A DNA stretch of 64,000 nucleotides from Formicincola oecophyllae (GTDB taxonomy: Bacteria; Pseudomonadota; Alphaproteobacteria; Acetobacterales; Acetobacteraceae): positions 1,116,001 through 1,180,000 of the forward strand of contig NZ_CP038231.1 in the NCBI RefSeq assembly GCF_006542395.2, in the 5' to 3' direction. The notes beneath the pieces are model-generated. The model ran no database searches. It worked only from the letters and a program-made list of their open reading frames with translations, and was not told where the DNA came from. Below, piece by piece: positions 26,718 through 35,639 of this stretch. A program made the translations under genes and the position numbers. How positions within the stretch are numbered: the stretch's first letter is position 1; every line of letters starts with the position of its first letter.

Positions 26718-28148
26718 ATGAAGCATGAGATTTTGATCGTCGATGATGAGCCTGACATCCGCTTTCTCCTGAAAGGGCTTTTGGAGGATGAGGGTTATGA
26801 AGTTCACGGGGCGGCCAATTCTGACGAAGCCCTGGCCGCCTTCCGTGAGCACAGGCCGTCCTTGGTCATTCTGGATATCTGGCTGCGCAATTCTGCCCTT
26901 GATGGCATTGGCCTGCTTGAAATCTTCAAGACCGAGGATCCAGACGTCCCCATTTTGATGATGTCAGGCCATGGCACGATTGAAACCGCTGTTGCCAGCC
27001 TTCAGAAGGGCGCCTACGACTTTGTAGAGAAGCCATTCCAGTCCGACCGCCTGGTCATGCTGGTTTCACGCGCTTTGGAGGATGCGCGCCTGCGGCGTGA
27101 AAACGCTGAGTTGCGCACAAGGGCCGGGCAGGAAATGACCCTTATGGGCACTTCTGCCCAGATGCAGGCTGTGCGTTCGCAAATCGCCCGGGTCGCCCCC
27201 ACCAATTCGCGCGTCATGATCAGTGGTGGCGCTGGGGCTGGCAAAGAGGTAGCAGCGCGCATGATCCATGCTCAGAGCCGCCGTTCCGAAGGGCCCTTCG
27301 TGGTGCTGAACTGCGCCACGCTGGCGCCAGGCAGCTTTGAGGAGGAGTTGTTCGGCGCTGAAAAGGACGGCGAGACGCGCCGTGGGCTTTTGGAACGCGC
27401 CCACCGTGGTACGCTCCTACTTGATGAGGTCGCCGATATGCCGCTGGAAACGCAGGGCAAAATCGTGCGTGCCTTGCAACTCAAGACGTTTGAGCGGGTG
27501 GGGGGTGCACCTGTGCGCGCTGACGTACGCGTTATCGCTACCACCAGTCGCGACCTCAAAGAGGAGATCGCTGCTAGGCGCTTCAGGGAGGACCTTTACT
27601 ACAGGTTGGCTGTGGTGCCGCTGCACATCCCCTCCTTGAAGGAGCGCCCAGACGATATCCCCGCCCTGGCACGGCATTTCCTTGAAACCTGCGCCATTTC
27701 ATCAGGCCTTGGGGTGCGCGAGCTTTCAGTGGACGCTGTGGCCTCCCTGCAGAATTATGGTTGGCCTGGCAATGTCCGTGAGCTGCGCAACCTCATGGAA
27801 CGTATGCTCATCATGGCTCCAGACGCCAGTAATGAGGCAGAGCCCATCCGGGCTGACATGCTGCCAGAGATCGTCCGCAAGGGTGCTCCTTCCATGAGCC
27901 GCCTCAATGCAGACACCGATGTGATGAGCCTGCCCCTGCGTGAGGCGCGCGACCATTTCGAAACGCAATATCTGCAGGTGCAGCTGATGCGTTTTGGGGG
28001 TAACATCAGCCGCACGGCAAATTTTGTCTGCATGGAGCGCAGCGCACTCCACCGCAAACTGAAACAGCTTGGTGTCACCCAGGATGACCGCTCCCGCGTG
28101 CCCGGTCAGGCTGCGCGCACAGATGCCAGCGCTGAAGGAACCACGTGA
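26718..28148 (+). CDS. ntrX: Nitrogen-regulation response regulator NtrX
   Basis: A 476-residue AAA+ regulator. It has a receiver domain (VDDEPD; Asp53 in [15 protein letters not shown]), a central AAA+ domain with Walker [14 protein letters not shown] and Walker [13 protein letters not shown], an arginine-finger region ([17 protein letters not shown]), and a C-terminal Fis-type helix-turn-helix ([20 protein letters not shown]). The GAFTGA loop that contacts sigma-54 is missing, as is usual in NtrX of alphaproteobacteria, so it probably regulates sigma-70 promoters. AAGGA precedes the ATG at 26718. The stop overlaps the hfq start. It pairs with NtrY. Confidence 0.94.
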   Translation: MKHEILIVDDEPDIRFLLKGLLEDEGYEVHGAANSDEALAAFREHRPSLVILDIWLRNSALDGIGLLEIFKTEDPDVPILMMSGHGTIETAVASLQKGAYDFVEKPFQSDRLVMLVSRALEDARLRRENAELRTRAGQEMTLMGTSAQMQAVRSQIARVAPTNSRVMISGGAGAGKEVAARMIHAQSRRSEGPFVVLNCATLAPGSFEEELFGAEKDGETRRGLLERAHRGTLLLDEVADMPLETQGKIVRALQLKTFERVGGAPVRADVRVIATTSRDLKEEIAARRFREDLYYRLAVVPLHIPSLKERPDDIPALARHFLETCAISSGLGVRELSVDAVASLQNYGWPGNVRELRNLMERMLIMAPDASNEAEPIRADMLPEIVRKGAPSMSRLNADTDVMSLPLREARDHFETQYLQVQLMRFGGNISRTANFVCMERSALHRKLKQLGVTQDDRSRVPGQAARTDASAEGTT

Positions 28149-28435
28149 CCATGACTGACACCACCCCCTCAAACGCTCCCTCCCCCCATGCTGTTCAGGA
28201 TGTTTTCCTGTGCCACCTGCGCCGCAGCGCTGAAGCTGTGACGATTTTCCTGGTCAATGGCGTCAAGCTTCAAGGCACTGTGAGTAGCTTTGACCGCAAC
28301 ACCATCCTGCTTAAGCGCGATGGTCACGTGCAGCTTGTCTACAAAAGCGCCATCAGCACCATCATGCCCAGCACACCCATGCCGCGCGACATGGTTGAAG
28401 GGCTTGAGGAATACCCCGCTGCAGGTGATTTCTGA
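28145..28435 (+). CDS. hfq: RNA chaperone Hfq
   Basis: A 96-residue Sm-like protein that forms hexamers and pairs small RNAs with mRNAs. The Sm1 motif ([20 protein letters not shown]), [10 protein letters not shown] and the Sm2 motif with [10 protein letters not shown] are intact, including the YKxA residues of the proximal RNA site. The GTG at 28145 overlaps the ntrX stop (GTGA) and has GAAGGA about 6 nt upstream; an ATG at 28151 is the alternative. The order ntrX-hfq-hflX is typical of alphaproteobacteria. Confidence 0.95.
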   Translation: MTMTDTTPSNAPSPHAVQDVFLCHLRRSAEAVTIFLVNGVKLQGTVSSFDRNTILLKRDGHVQLVYKSAISTIMPSTPMPRDMVEGLEEYPAAGDF

Positions 28436-28449
28436 AGAATGACGGACGA

Positions 28450-29856
28450 ATGACAACAGAGAACATCCAAGCAACGCCAGGCCGCAAAGGCGCCCTCCAT
28501 GAAACGGCCACCCCCAAGGTGCGGGCTGCCGTGGTCCTGCCATGGGAGGCGCGCGGGCAGGGTGAATCGACCCGTGCTGCCGAAGCACGCCTGGCTGAGG
28601 CAGCTGGCCTGGCTTCTTCCATTGAGATGGACATTGTCCATCAGGACATCTTCACCATCCGCACCCGCCGCCCGGCCACCCTTTTTGGCCCCGGCCAGCT
28701 TGAACAGCTCAGCGATGCGGTGCGCGCGCTCGACATAGGCGTGGTCGTGGTGGATGCTCGCCTCTCCCCTGTGCAGCAACGCAATCTTGAGGAAGCTCTC
28801 AAGTGCAAGGTGATTGACCGCACAGGCCTCATCTTGGAGATTTTTGGCGCCCGCGCCGCCACGCGTGAAGGTGTGCTGCAGGTGGAGCTCGCCCACTTGG
28901 AGTATCAGCGTTCACGCCTGGTGCGGCTTTGGACCCACCTTGAGCGCCAGCGTGGTGGCTTCGGCTTCCTTGGTGGCGCTGGCGAAACGCAGATTGAAGC
29001 TGACCGCCGCATGATTGGCGACCGCATCGTCAAGCTCAAGCGCGAGCTTGACCAGGTGCGGCGCACGCGCGGTCTGCACAGGTCAGCCCGCAAGAAGGTG
29101 CCCTTCCCGGTCGTGGCCCTGGTGGGTTACACCAATGCTGGCAAATCCACCTTGTTCAACCGCTTGACGGGGGCGGACGTCCACGCCCAGGACCAGCTGT
29201 TCGCCACCCTTGATCCCACCATGCGCGCCATTGACCTGCCTTCAGGGCGCAAGGTCATCCTGTCGGACACAGTGGGGTTCATCAGCGAGCTGCCCACGGA
29301 ATTGGTGGCCGCTTTCCGCGCCACGCTGGAGGAGGTGGCTGAAGCCGACATCATCCTGCATGTGCGCGACATCGCCCACCCCGACACCGAAGCCCAGCGC
29401 GAGGACGTTCTGGGCGTCCTCAATGACATGGCCGCAGACGGCATCATGGATAGGGAGTGGCCAGCACGCACGGTGGAGGTCCTCAACAAAGCTGATTTGC
29501 TGGGCGGTACGGCGGACGTGCCTTTACGTGAGCGCGCTGTGGCTGTTTCTGCCTTGACGGGTGAAGGCGTACCAGATCTGCTGGAGCTGCTCGACAAGCA
29601 CCTGACATCCTCCATGGAGGATGTCACCATCAAGATTGGATTGGCTGACGGCGCTGCTCTGGCTTGGCTTTATGAACATGGCGAAGTGGTGGAACGCCTC
29701 GACAGTGAGGAGGGGATGGTCCTGCATGTGCGGCTGTTTGAATCTGGCCTGAGCCGTTTCAGGCGCCGTTTCCCCAACGCCATTCTGGAAGGTGCGGCTG
29801 CTGAGGCCCTTCTGGCGGCAGAGCGCGCCTCTGAAGATGAGCTGGGCTTAGTTTAA
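28450..29856 (+). CDS. hflX: Ribosome-associated GTPase HflX
   Basis: A 468-residue GTPase that splits stalled ribosomes. The N-terminal HflX domain shows RPATLFGPGQLEQL and RTGLILEIFGARA, followed by the glycine-rich linker (ERQRGGFGFLGGAGETQIE) and the G domain with G1 GYTNAGKST, G3 DTVGFISELP and G4 NKAD. It lies 14 nt after hfq, consistent with a shared transcript. Confidence 0.95.
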   Translation: MTTENIQATPGRKGALHETATPKVRAAVVLPWEARGQGESTRAAEARLAEAAGLASSIEMDIVHQDIFTIRTRRPATLFGPGQLEQLSDAVRALDIGVVVVDARLSPVQQRNLEEALKCKVIDRTGLILEIFGARAATREGVLQVELAHLEYQRSRLVRLWTHLERQRGGFGFLGGAGETQIEADRRMIGDRIVKLKRELDQVRRTRGLHRSARKKVPFPVVALVGYTNAGKSTLFNRLTGADVHAQDQLFATLDPTMRAIDLPSGRKVILSDTVGFISELPTELVAAFRATLEEVAEADIILHVRDIAHPDTEAQREDVLGVLNDMAADGIMDREWPARTVEVLNKADLLGGTADVPLRERAVAVSALTGEGVPDLLELLDKHLTSSMEDVTIKIGLADGAALAWLYEHGEVVERLDSEEGMVLHVRLFESGLSRFRRRFPNAILEGAAAEALLAAERASEDELGLV

Positions 29857-29965
29857 ATGCCCTTCCTTTAAGGGGGGTGATGAAAATCTTGCGTTTTTTT
29901 GACCTAAAACCCCTTGGGGGGCTGGACGGGAAGCGCAGGATTTTCTAAGTCTTCAATCGCTGTGT

Positions 29966-30042
29966 GGCGGATGTAGCTCAGTTGGTAGAGCGCCGGTTTG
30001 TGGTACCGGTTGTCGCGGGTTCGATCCCCGTCATTCGCCCCA
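29966..30042 (+). tRNA. tRNA-His (anticodon GTG)
   Basis: A cloverleaf with acceptor GCGGATG/CATTCGC, D-arm, anticodon stem CCGGT/ACCGG around TTGTGGT (anticodon GTG), T-arm with TTCGATC, and an encoded 3' CCA. The extra 5' G (position -1) opposite C73, the identity element of bacterial tRNA-His, is encoded at 29966, giving 77 nt. Confidence 0.95.
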
Positions 30043-30395
30043 GCCCTTCCCTTAAAAATCGATAATGGCACGCCCAGTCCATTCAGTTTTTGGCTTCAGG
30101 TGAAAGTCAAGGGCTACCTTGACTGGGGCTTGGTACAGCTGTTCCCCTTCAAGCACGCTGGGCTTAAATGAAGCTGGGTTTTAACACAGTATGATTTAAA
30201 GTGCGGTACCAGCCAGCTTTGGGTCATGAATGCCGCATCGTGCCGTTGCGCCCTATGAATGTGATGGCTTGCAGGGTGGGGCTGCCCCCTGCCTCCTTTC
30301 CACAGTGGTCCTGACAAAGCTTCTTGAAACCTCTGCCCTGAAGGGCCAGAGTGAGGACAAGCGGTTATCAACCTCATGGCAGGAAGGGAAAAGCT
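30043..30395. other. Intergenic region after tRNA-His, no gene seen
   Basis: About 350 bp without a supported frame, repeat or clear terminator. Confidence 0.4.
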
Positions 30396-30731
30396 GTGGC
30401 GCGTACATATAGAAAAGGCCGTTGGTTGGTTGAGGCACGTGCCCCCTTGGGTGAAGAGGGTTGGCCTGTCTATGACCTGGCCCAATACCCTTACAAAGCC
30501 GTTTGGCTTTTGGCGCCACGTCATGCGCACCCCCAGGCGCCCTTGGCCCTGTTTCCCATCAACCATGAACCTTCCCTGACCCAACGGGAGGAGGATGACC
30601 TCTATCACCTCCTGCAAGCCATCACAGTGGAACGCACGTTGGAGAGCCAGCGCAACAGGCCAGAAGCTATTGGCTTCCGGCTGACCACAACGCGTTGGGG
30701 TGCTGTGGTGGTGCGGCCCCGCTACCGCTAA
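30396..30731 (+). CDS. Uncharacterised small basic protein
   Basis: About 111 residues, rich in Arg and aromatic residues, opening VARTYRKGRWLVEARAPL. The middle part (TQREEDDLYHLLQAITVERTL) looks like a helix, and the C-terminal part (AIGFRLTTTRWGAVVVRPRY) like beta strands. I do not recognise a family. GTG at 30396 is preferred because AGGAAGGG lies just upstream. It is probably real: an even codon pattern and a good start. It sits alone after tRNA-His. Confidence 0.5.
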   Translation: MARTYRKGRWLVEARAPLGEEGWPVYDLAQYPYKAVWLLAPRHAHPQAPLALFPINHEPSLTQREEDDLYHLLQAITVERTLESQRNRPEAIGFRLTTTRWGAVVVRPRYR

Positions 30732-30863
30732 GGCAGCGCGTTTTGCTAGGCCAATTGGTTTGGCCCTTCATGCTTTGAAATTCTAAGTTGCCCCGCACTA
30801 GGTGTGAACATGGAAGCTCAGCTGCAACCAGGCAGCTGGGCTTTCATGCGTTTAAATGGCCTT

Positions 30864-32621
30864 TTAAGGCTTCAGGTCTGGGATTGATCTGGCAAGGGGG
30901 GCCTCACCGTGCCCAGATTCTTTGTCTGCTGTGCCTGTACCACTGCTCATGTGAACTGTGCTGAGCTTGAGAGCGTGCATGAAGGCGGCCATGCCGTCAC
31001 TCACAGGGGCATTCTCGAAATTCTTGAGGTTGATGTTTCCAAATGTCAGCCGCAGCACGTCTGGTTGATCTGACAAAAGCCAGGTTTGGGCTGTTTGGAA
31101 TTGGTCGTGCTGTTGGGCTGCGGCACTAACCAATTGCTCGGTGGCCATTTGAGCTTCTTCAGGGGTGTTGCTTTCAGGCAGAAGGCCAAGGCCCTTTAGA
31201 AGGGCCGGGATGAGGTTGTGCCCCTCAATCCTAACCTCAGGGTCAAGCAACCTGGTGTGCAGCAGTGATTGGCCAATGGCCTTGAATACTTCAGAAGCGC
31301 TGACCGGGATGGTGGGCGTCAGTTGCAGGGTGTTTCTAAGGGTAGGCAGGTAGGAGCGCACTGGTGGCATGACGTAGCCCGTTTCCAGGTCAAGCTGGCC
31401 GTTGCTGTCTTGGAACTGCAACGCCAATGTGCCTTTCCAGCCCTTGGGGGTGAGTTCAGCCTTGGCATTGGTGGCTAAATGACCTTGGGGGGGCTGTTTG
31501 CTTGATTCGAATATGGGCCAGACCAATCCAGACACGTCCCCTGCGCTGGTGGCCTCAATGTTTTGACCTAGCGGGATTTCATTGCTTTCAGCGCTGGTTT
31601 CCACAGCGCGAACCGTGGTTGTGGGAATGTGGCGGACAAAGCTGATATTGCCAATGCTGACAGGCTGCGCATCCGCATTGGCCGTTAGGGTTGGTGTGGT
31701 GTTGTCAGACAGCAGCTGGAGTTTCAGGTTGGTGGCGCTGAAATTGCCAGGGTCTTCCCAAAGCGTCAGGATGGGGGCCTGCCAGAAGCGCGCCACGATG
31801 TCACTGTCTCGCTGGAAGGGGTGGCTGAACAGCTGCAGGCTTCCTTCACGTGCGTAGAGGCTGCTTAAAGTGAGGCGCCACTCATGGGCGCGCCCTGGAA
31901 CCTGGGCAGCAAGCGTGCCAGCCGGCATGTAGAGGTTGAGGAGCCGGCGTGGGTCCAAATGATAGGTCGCGGTGGCATCCTGGATTTCAGCGAAAAGGCG
32001 GTTGCCCTTACCATAGCCTTCCAGGATGGCCAGGCGCGCTTGGGCGCTTTTTAATGTCAGCCCTTGACCAACCAGTGCCAGGGGGGTGTCCATGCTGACG
32101 GCCGCGCGCCGCAGGCGTAGCCTGCGGAAGCGCATGCGTGTCAGTTGTTCAGGGGTGAAGGCCAACACAGCTGCCAAGCCGCGCAAGCCAGCCCGATTGA
32201 GGTGCCGCCTGGAATGGCGGGCATAGATGGGCGGCAGGTAAAGGTGGCTGAACAGAATCCGCCCCGCCTTAGCGTGAAGCGGGCCGTCATCGTAGCGCGC
32301 ATCCCTAAAAAGGAGGCTGCTGAACGTCAACGCGCCATCAGGCTGGAAAACAGGATGGCCCAGCCTGATGCTTTCAGTCTGGAAGCGTTCGGTGCCACGC
32401 GCCAAGGTGACGCCATGAAGGGTAACGCCACGCACCAGGAAGGATGGCCTGATGCTAGCGTAGGTGAATTTGGTGCCTGGTGGCAGGGCCGCTTTGAAGT
32501 TGCCCACTGCCTCAGCCAAGGCCTGCTGGGCCTCATGCCACACACCAAGGCCAATGATGCCCCCTGTAAGGATGAACAGGAGAATGGCCCACCATCCCCG
32601 TCTCAGCCAGTCATTTCCCAA
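30864..32621 (-). CDS. Uncharacterised membrane-anchored protein, DUF945/DUF2125-like layout
   Basis: About 585 residues with one N-terminal TM helix (WWAILLFILTGGIIGLGVW) and a long, mostly beta-strand periplasmic region. The order resembles AsmA/DUF2125-like envelope proteins: LPPGTKFTYASIRPSFLVRG soon after the helix, then many short amphipathic strands. No family is certain. The start is TTG at 32621, chosen because GGGGGAGGA lies five bases upstream; the frame runs on to an ATG at 32711 without such a site. It is divergent from rplM. Confidence 0.6.
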   Translation of the reverse strand: MGNDWLRRGWWAILLFILTGGIIGLGVWHEAQQALAEAVGNFKAALPPGTKFTYASIRPSFLVRGVTLHGVTLARGTERFQTESIRLGHPVFQPDGALTFSSLLFRDARYDDGPLHAKAGRILFSHLYLPPIYARHSRRHLNRAGLRGLAAVLAFTPEQLTRMRFRRLRLRRAAVSMDTPLALVGQGLTLKSAQARLAILEGYGKGNRLFAEIQDATATYHLDPRRLLNLYMPAGTLAAQVPGRAHEWRLTLSSLYAREGSLQLFSHPFQRDSDIVARFWQAPILTLWEDPGNFSATNLKLQLLSDNTTPTLTANADAQPVSIGNISFVRHIPTTTVRAVETSAESNEIPLGQNIEATSAGDVSGLVWPIFESSKQPPQGHLATNAKAELTPKGWKGTLALQFQDSNGQLDLETGYVMPPVRSYLPTLRNTLQLTPTIPVSASEVFKAIGQSLLHTRLLDPEVRIEGHNLIPALLKGLGLLPESNTPEEAQMATEQLVSAAAQQHDQFQTAQTWLLSDQPDVLRLTFGNINLKNFENAPVSDGMAAFMHALKLSTVHMSSGTGTADKESGHGEAPLARSIPDLKP

Positions 32622-32890
32622 GGCTGTCCTCCCCCGTTCAAACTGAAGTTGGCCTGCATTGGCCCTTGGCGCCTGCGGTTGGCAAGCTGGCTTTGTCCAG
32701 CCAGCAAGCAAAGGCCCACCCTACAACATATAGGGGTACGGCAAAACGCCATGGCTGGGCAGGCGGGGAAGGGGGCATTGTTAGCGCAAGCACTGTTACT
32801 GCATACGGTATGATAATACCACACGATAGTTAGCAGCGGTTTCCTGCCAGTGAAGGTAGGGTGGTTAGGCAACAATGTTGTGATGGCGTC

Positions 32891-32919
32891 TTGACATCCT
32901 GGCTCTGAGACTGGATAAG
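32891..32919 (+). promoter_or_regulatory. Sigma-70 promoter of rplM-rpsI
   Basis: A perfect TTGACA -35 box at 32891-32896, a 17-bp spacer, and GATAAG as -10 at 32914-32919 (four of six consensus bases). It predicts a leader of about 138 nt before the rplM ATG. Confidence 0.65.
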
Positions 32920-32954
32920 GCCCCTACGAATTTCGCACGCTGCCTGTTTTCATG

Positions 32955-32972
32955 CCCCACCCTGTGGTGGGG
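32955..32972 (+). promoter_or_regulatory. Hairpin in the rplM leader
   Basis: A perfect 7-bp stem (CCCCACC / GGTGGGG) with a CTGT loop and no T-tract, inside the predicted 5' leader. It may be a control site bound by a ribosomal protein. That function is inference. Confidence 0.3.
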
Positions 32973-33063
32973 TCGTGAACATGGGTGAACCACCACCATG
33001 CAGCCCAGCCCGCACGCGCCACAATGCGGGGCGGCGCTGCCATGAAACGGCACTGATACAAGC

Positions 33064-33552
33064 ATGTCACTGACCAAGACCACGCGGCCTTTGAAGCCCG
33101 CTGAGGTGAAACGCGACTGGGTTCTGATCGACGCTGAAGGCCTGGTCCTGGGCCGCTTGGCGACCATCATCGCCAACCGCCTGCGCGGCAAGAACAAGCC
33201 CCAGTACACCCCCAACGTTGACTGCGGCGATGCCATTGTCGTCATCAACGCTGAAAAGGTTGTCCTGACAGGCAACAAAGCTGGCCAGAAACTGTTCCAT
33301 TACCACACTGGCTACCCAGGTGGCATCAAGGAGCGCACTGTTGCCCAGCGCCTGAACGGCCACCACCCTGAGCACCTGGTGGAAAAGGCCGTGGAGCGCA
33401 TGATCACGCGCGGCCCTCTCCAGCGTGCCCAGATGAAGCATCTTTACATCTATGCGGGCACTGAACACCCGCATGAGGGGCAGTCCCCAAAGAAGCTCGA
33501 TGTTGCGTCCATGAACCGCAAGAACACCCTTGCCCGTCCGGGCCAGGCGTAA
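33064..33552 (+). CDS. rplM: 50S ribosomal protein L13
   Basis: A 162-residue L13 with the family signatures [49 protein letters not shown] and [20 protein letters not shown]13 is an early assembly protein of the large subunit. The gene lies 12 nt before rpsI, the usual pair. No clear Shine-Dalgarno precedes the ATG. Confidence 0.97.
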   Translation: MSLTKTTRPLKPAEVKRDWVLIDAEGLVLGRLATIIANRLRGKNKPQYTPNVDCGDAIVVINAEKVVLTGNKAGQKLFHYHTGYPGGIKERTVAQRLNGHHPEHLVEKAVERMITRGPLQRAQMKHLYIYAGTEHPHEGQSPKKLDVASMNRKNTLARPGQA

Positions 33553-33564
33553 GGAACAGCCATC

Positions 33565-34071
33565 ATGACCGAAACTCAGGAAAACGCCGTGATTGAGGCA
33601 ACAGGTACACTGCAGGATCTGGCCAATGTCGCTGCCGCCGTCAGCGCTGCCGCCACCCCTGTTTACGAAGTGAAGCGTGATGCCCAGGGCCGTTCCTACG
33701 CCACAGGGCGCCGCAAGGACGCTGTGGCTCGCGTGTGGCTTAAGGCTGGCAAGGGCGAGATCCTCGTCAATGGCCGCCCCGTGACGGAGTATTTCGCCCG
33801 TCCTGTGCTGCGCATGATCCTAACGCAGCCCTTCCTGGTGGCAGACCGTTACAACCAGTTTGACATCTACTGCACTGTCAAGGGTGGTGGGCTTTCAGGT
33901 CAGGCAGGCGCCATTCGCCATGGCCTGTCACGTGCGCTCACCCATTATGAGCCAGAGTTGCGCAGCATTCTGAAGGCTGCTGGCTTCCTGACCCGCGACA
34001 GCCGCGTTGTGGAGCGCAAGAAGTACGGCCGTGCCAAGGCCCGCCGTTCCTTCCAGTTCTCCAAGCGCTGA
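33565..34071 (+). CDS. rpsI: 30S ribosomal protein S9
   Basis: A 168-residue S9 with an acidic/alanine-rich N-terminal extension of about 45 residues, typical of alphaproteobacteria, then [37 protein letters not shown] and the basic tail [19 protein letters not shown] that reaches the P-site tRNA. It is followed by a strong terminator. Confidence 0.97.
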   Translation: MTETQENAVIEATGTLQDLANVAAAVSAAATPVYEVKRDAQGRSYATGRRKDAVARVWLKAGKGEILVNGRPVTEYFARPVLRMILTQPFLVADRYNQFDIYCTVKGGGLSGQAGAIRHGLSRALTHYEPELRSILKAAGFLTRDSRVVERKKYGRAKARRSFQFSKR

Positions 34072-34119
34072 GAACAGCCTGCAGCCTGGTTGCTGGCGAC
34101 AGTGGCCAGGCTTCTTGCT

Positions 34120-34157
34120 AAAACCCTGCTTCCCTATGGGAGGCAGGGTTTTGTTTT
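34120..34157 (+). terminator. Rho-independent terminator after rplM-rpsI
   Basis: A 15-bp stem with one wobble pair (aaaaccctgcttccc / gggaggcagggtttt), a TAT loop and a T-rich tail. Confidence 0.92.
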
Positions 34158-34355
34158 AGGCACAGCGCCCTTAGCCCAGGCTGCCATGAGCGCAAGGCCC
34201 TGTTGCAGAACGGACCCTTGCCAGGGCAGGGCGCCTGGTTAACATTCTGCCGCAATGGCCTGGCAAACACTGTGCCTGTGTGGGAGGCAGCCCCCGTGTT
34301 GCTGGAGCACGCTGCCCCCTGAACCAAGCACGCCCCTGTGCAGGATGGATCTTTG

Positions 34356-35474
34356 ATGAGCGCTGAAAAATTTAAACATATTCCCCACCCCAACCCCACC
34401 CCGGAAGCCGAACGCCGCAAGCTTTTGGCTGAGGGCAACTTTGGCAAGGTCTTCTCCGACCACATGTTTCTTATGGATTACGACCCAGAGAAGGGTTGGC
34501 ATGACGGACGCCTGGAAGCCCGCCGCCCCTTCGCGCTCGATCCAGCCTCGCTAGTGCTGCATTATGGTCAGGAAATCTTCGAAGGCATGAAGGCCTTCAA
34601 AGGCCCTGATGGCACAGTGACGGTTTTCCGCCCTGAAGCCAACGGCCAGCGCCTGGCCGCTTCAGCGCGGCGCCTGGCGATGCCTGAAATGCCTGTGGAG
34701 ACTTTCGTCAGCGCCATTGACGCCTTGGTGCAGAAAGACAGCGCTTGGGTGCCAGAAGCCGAAGGCCATAGCCTGTACCTGCGCCCCTTTATGATTGCCC
34801 ATGATGCTTTCCTGGGCGTGAAGCCTGCTGAACGCTACCTGTTCGCTGTCATTGCCTCACCAGTGGGCAATTACTTTGCTAAGCCCACTGTGGATGTATG
34901 GGTAACGGAACGTTACACCCGCGCAGCACCGGGCGGCACAGGCGAAGCCAAGTGCGGTGGCAATTATGCTGGCGGCCTGGTTGCCCAGCGCGAGGCCTAC
35001 AGCCAGAAATGCGACCAGGTTCTGTTCCTCGACAGCACGCAGGGGCACTTTGTTGAGGAAATGGGGGGCATGAACGTGATGTTCGTGCGCAAAGACGGTT
35101 CCGTTGTCACCCCTCCGCTTGATGGCACCATCCTGCGTGGCATCACACGCAACAGCTTGCTCACCTTGGGCCGTGACATGGGTCTGAACATGCGTGAGGA
35201 GCCTGTGGATATCAATGAGCTTTTCGAAGCCGCAGCAGCAGGTGATGTGGTTGAGGCCTTCGCTTGTGGCACGGCTGCCGCCGTCTCCCCCATTGGGCGC
35301 CTTAAGCGCACCCCTGGTGAGGGGGACAAGGCAGGGCGCCGCACTGAAGCCGTTTTTGGTGACGGTGCCACCCCTGGTCCCGTGACCATGAAACTCAAGA
35401 AGGCCCTTCTGGATGTGCAGCGTGGGCGCGTTGAGGACAAGCATGGTTGGCGCCACAGCATCATGGTGCAGTGA
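34356..35474 (+). CDS. ilvE: Branched-chain amino acid aminotransferase
   Basis: A PLP fold-IV transaminase of 372 residues that makes Leu, Ile and Val from their keto acids. The catalytic Lys lies in EAKCGGNYAGGL. Other signatures are LHYGQEIFEGMKAFKG, YLRPFMIA, EEMGGMNVMFV and ACGTAAAVSPIG. The length and motifs fit the longer class of BCAT (about 360 residues). The ATG at 34356 has AGGA about 10 nt upstream. It is a single gene, followed by the FNR site of the next operon. Confidence 0.93.
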   Translation: MSAEKFKHIPHPNPTPEAERRKLLAEGNFGKVFSDHMFLMDYDPEKGWHDGRLEARRPFALDPASLVLHYGQEIFEGMKAFKGPDGTVTVFRPEANGQRLAASARRLAMPEMPVETFVSAIDALVQKDSAWVPEAEGHSLYLRPFMIAHDAFLGVKPAERYLFAVIASPVGNYFAKPTVDVWVTERYTRAAPGGTGEAKCGGNYAGGLVAQREAYSQKCDQVLFLDSTQGHFVEEMGGMNVMFVRKDGSVVTPPLDGTILRGITRNSLLTLGRDMGLNMREEPVDINELFEAAAAGDVVEAFACGTAAAVSPIGRLKRTPGEGDKAGRRTEAVFGDGATPGPVTMKLKKALLDVQRGRVEDKHGWRHSIMVQ

Positions 35475-35557
35475 GGGTACCAGGGGGCACTTGATGTGCC
35501 TTGGCGTTGTCAATGGCATGGCGCGCCTTGGCGCTCGTTGCTGAGGCATAGCCACGC

Positions 35558-35571
35558 TTGATCCACATCAA
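35558..35571. promoter_or_regulatory. Perfect FNR/CRP-family box (TTGAT-N4-ATCAA) before the Moco operon
   Basis: TTGATccacATCAA is an exact symmetric match to the FNR consensus. It lies 69 bp before the moeA GTG start. TATTAA at 35613-35618 could be a -10 box, which puts the site near -60.5 (class I position). A start site near 35606 would put it at -41.5 (class II). The site predicts oxygen-responsive control of molybdenum cofactor synthesis. Confidence 0.65.
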
Positions 35572-35639
35572 GTGCTTGAGGGGTCAGCCATCAGAGTCTA
35601 GAGTGCAGCCGTTATTAAAAGACCGGCAAGGGGATTCGG

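Larger units (their letters stand above)
32622..33063. other. Divergent promoter region between the membrane-anchored protein gene and rplM
   Basis: It holds the rplM promoter and leader hairpin listed separately. On the minus strand TATTAT (32818-32813) is a possible -10 for the left-hand gene, inside a GGTAT-GATA-ATACC inverted repeat (32807-32820). No gene seen. Confidence 0.45.

Noticed and set aside
29870-29900. T7 run after hflX as a terminator
   Set aside because: No stable stem lies directly before the T-run.
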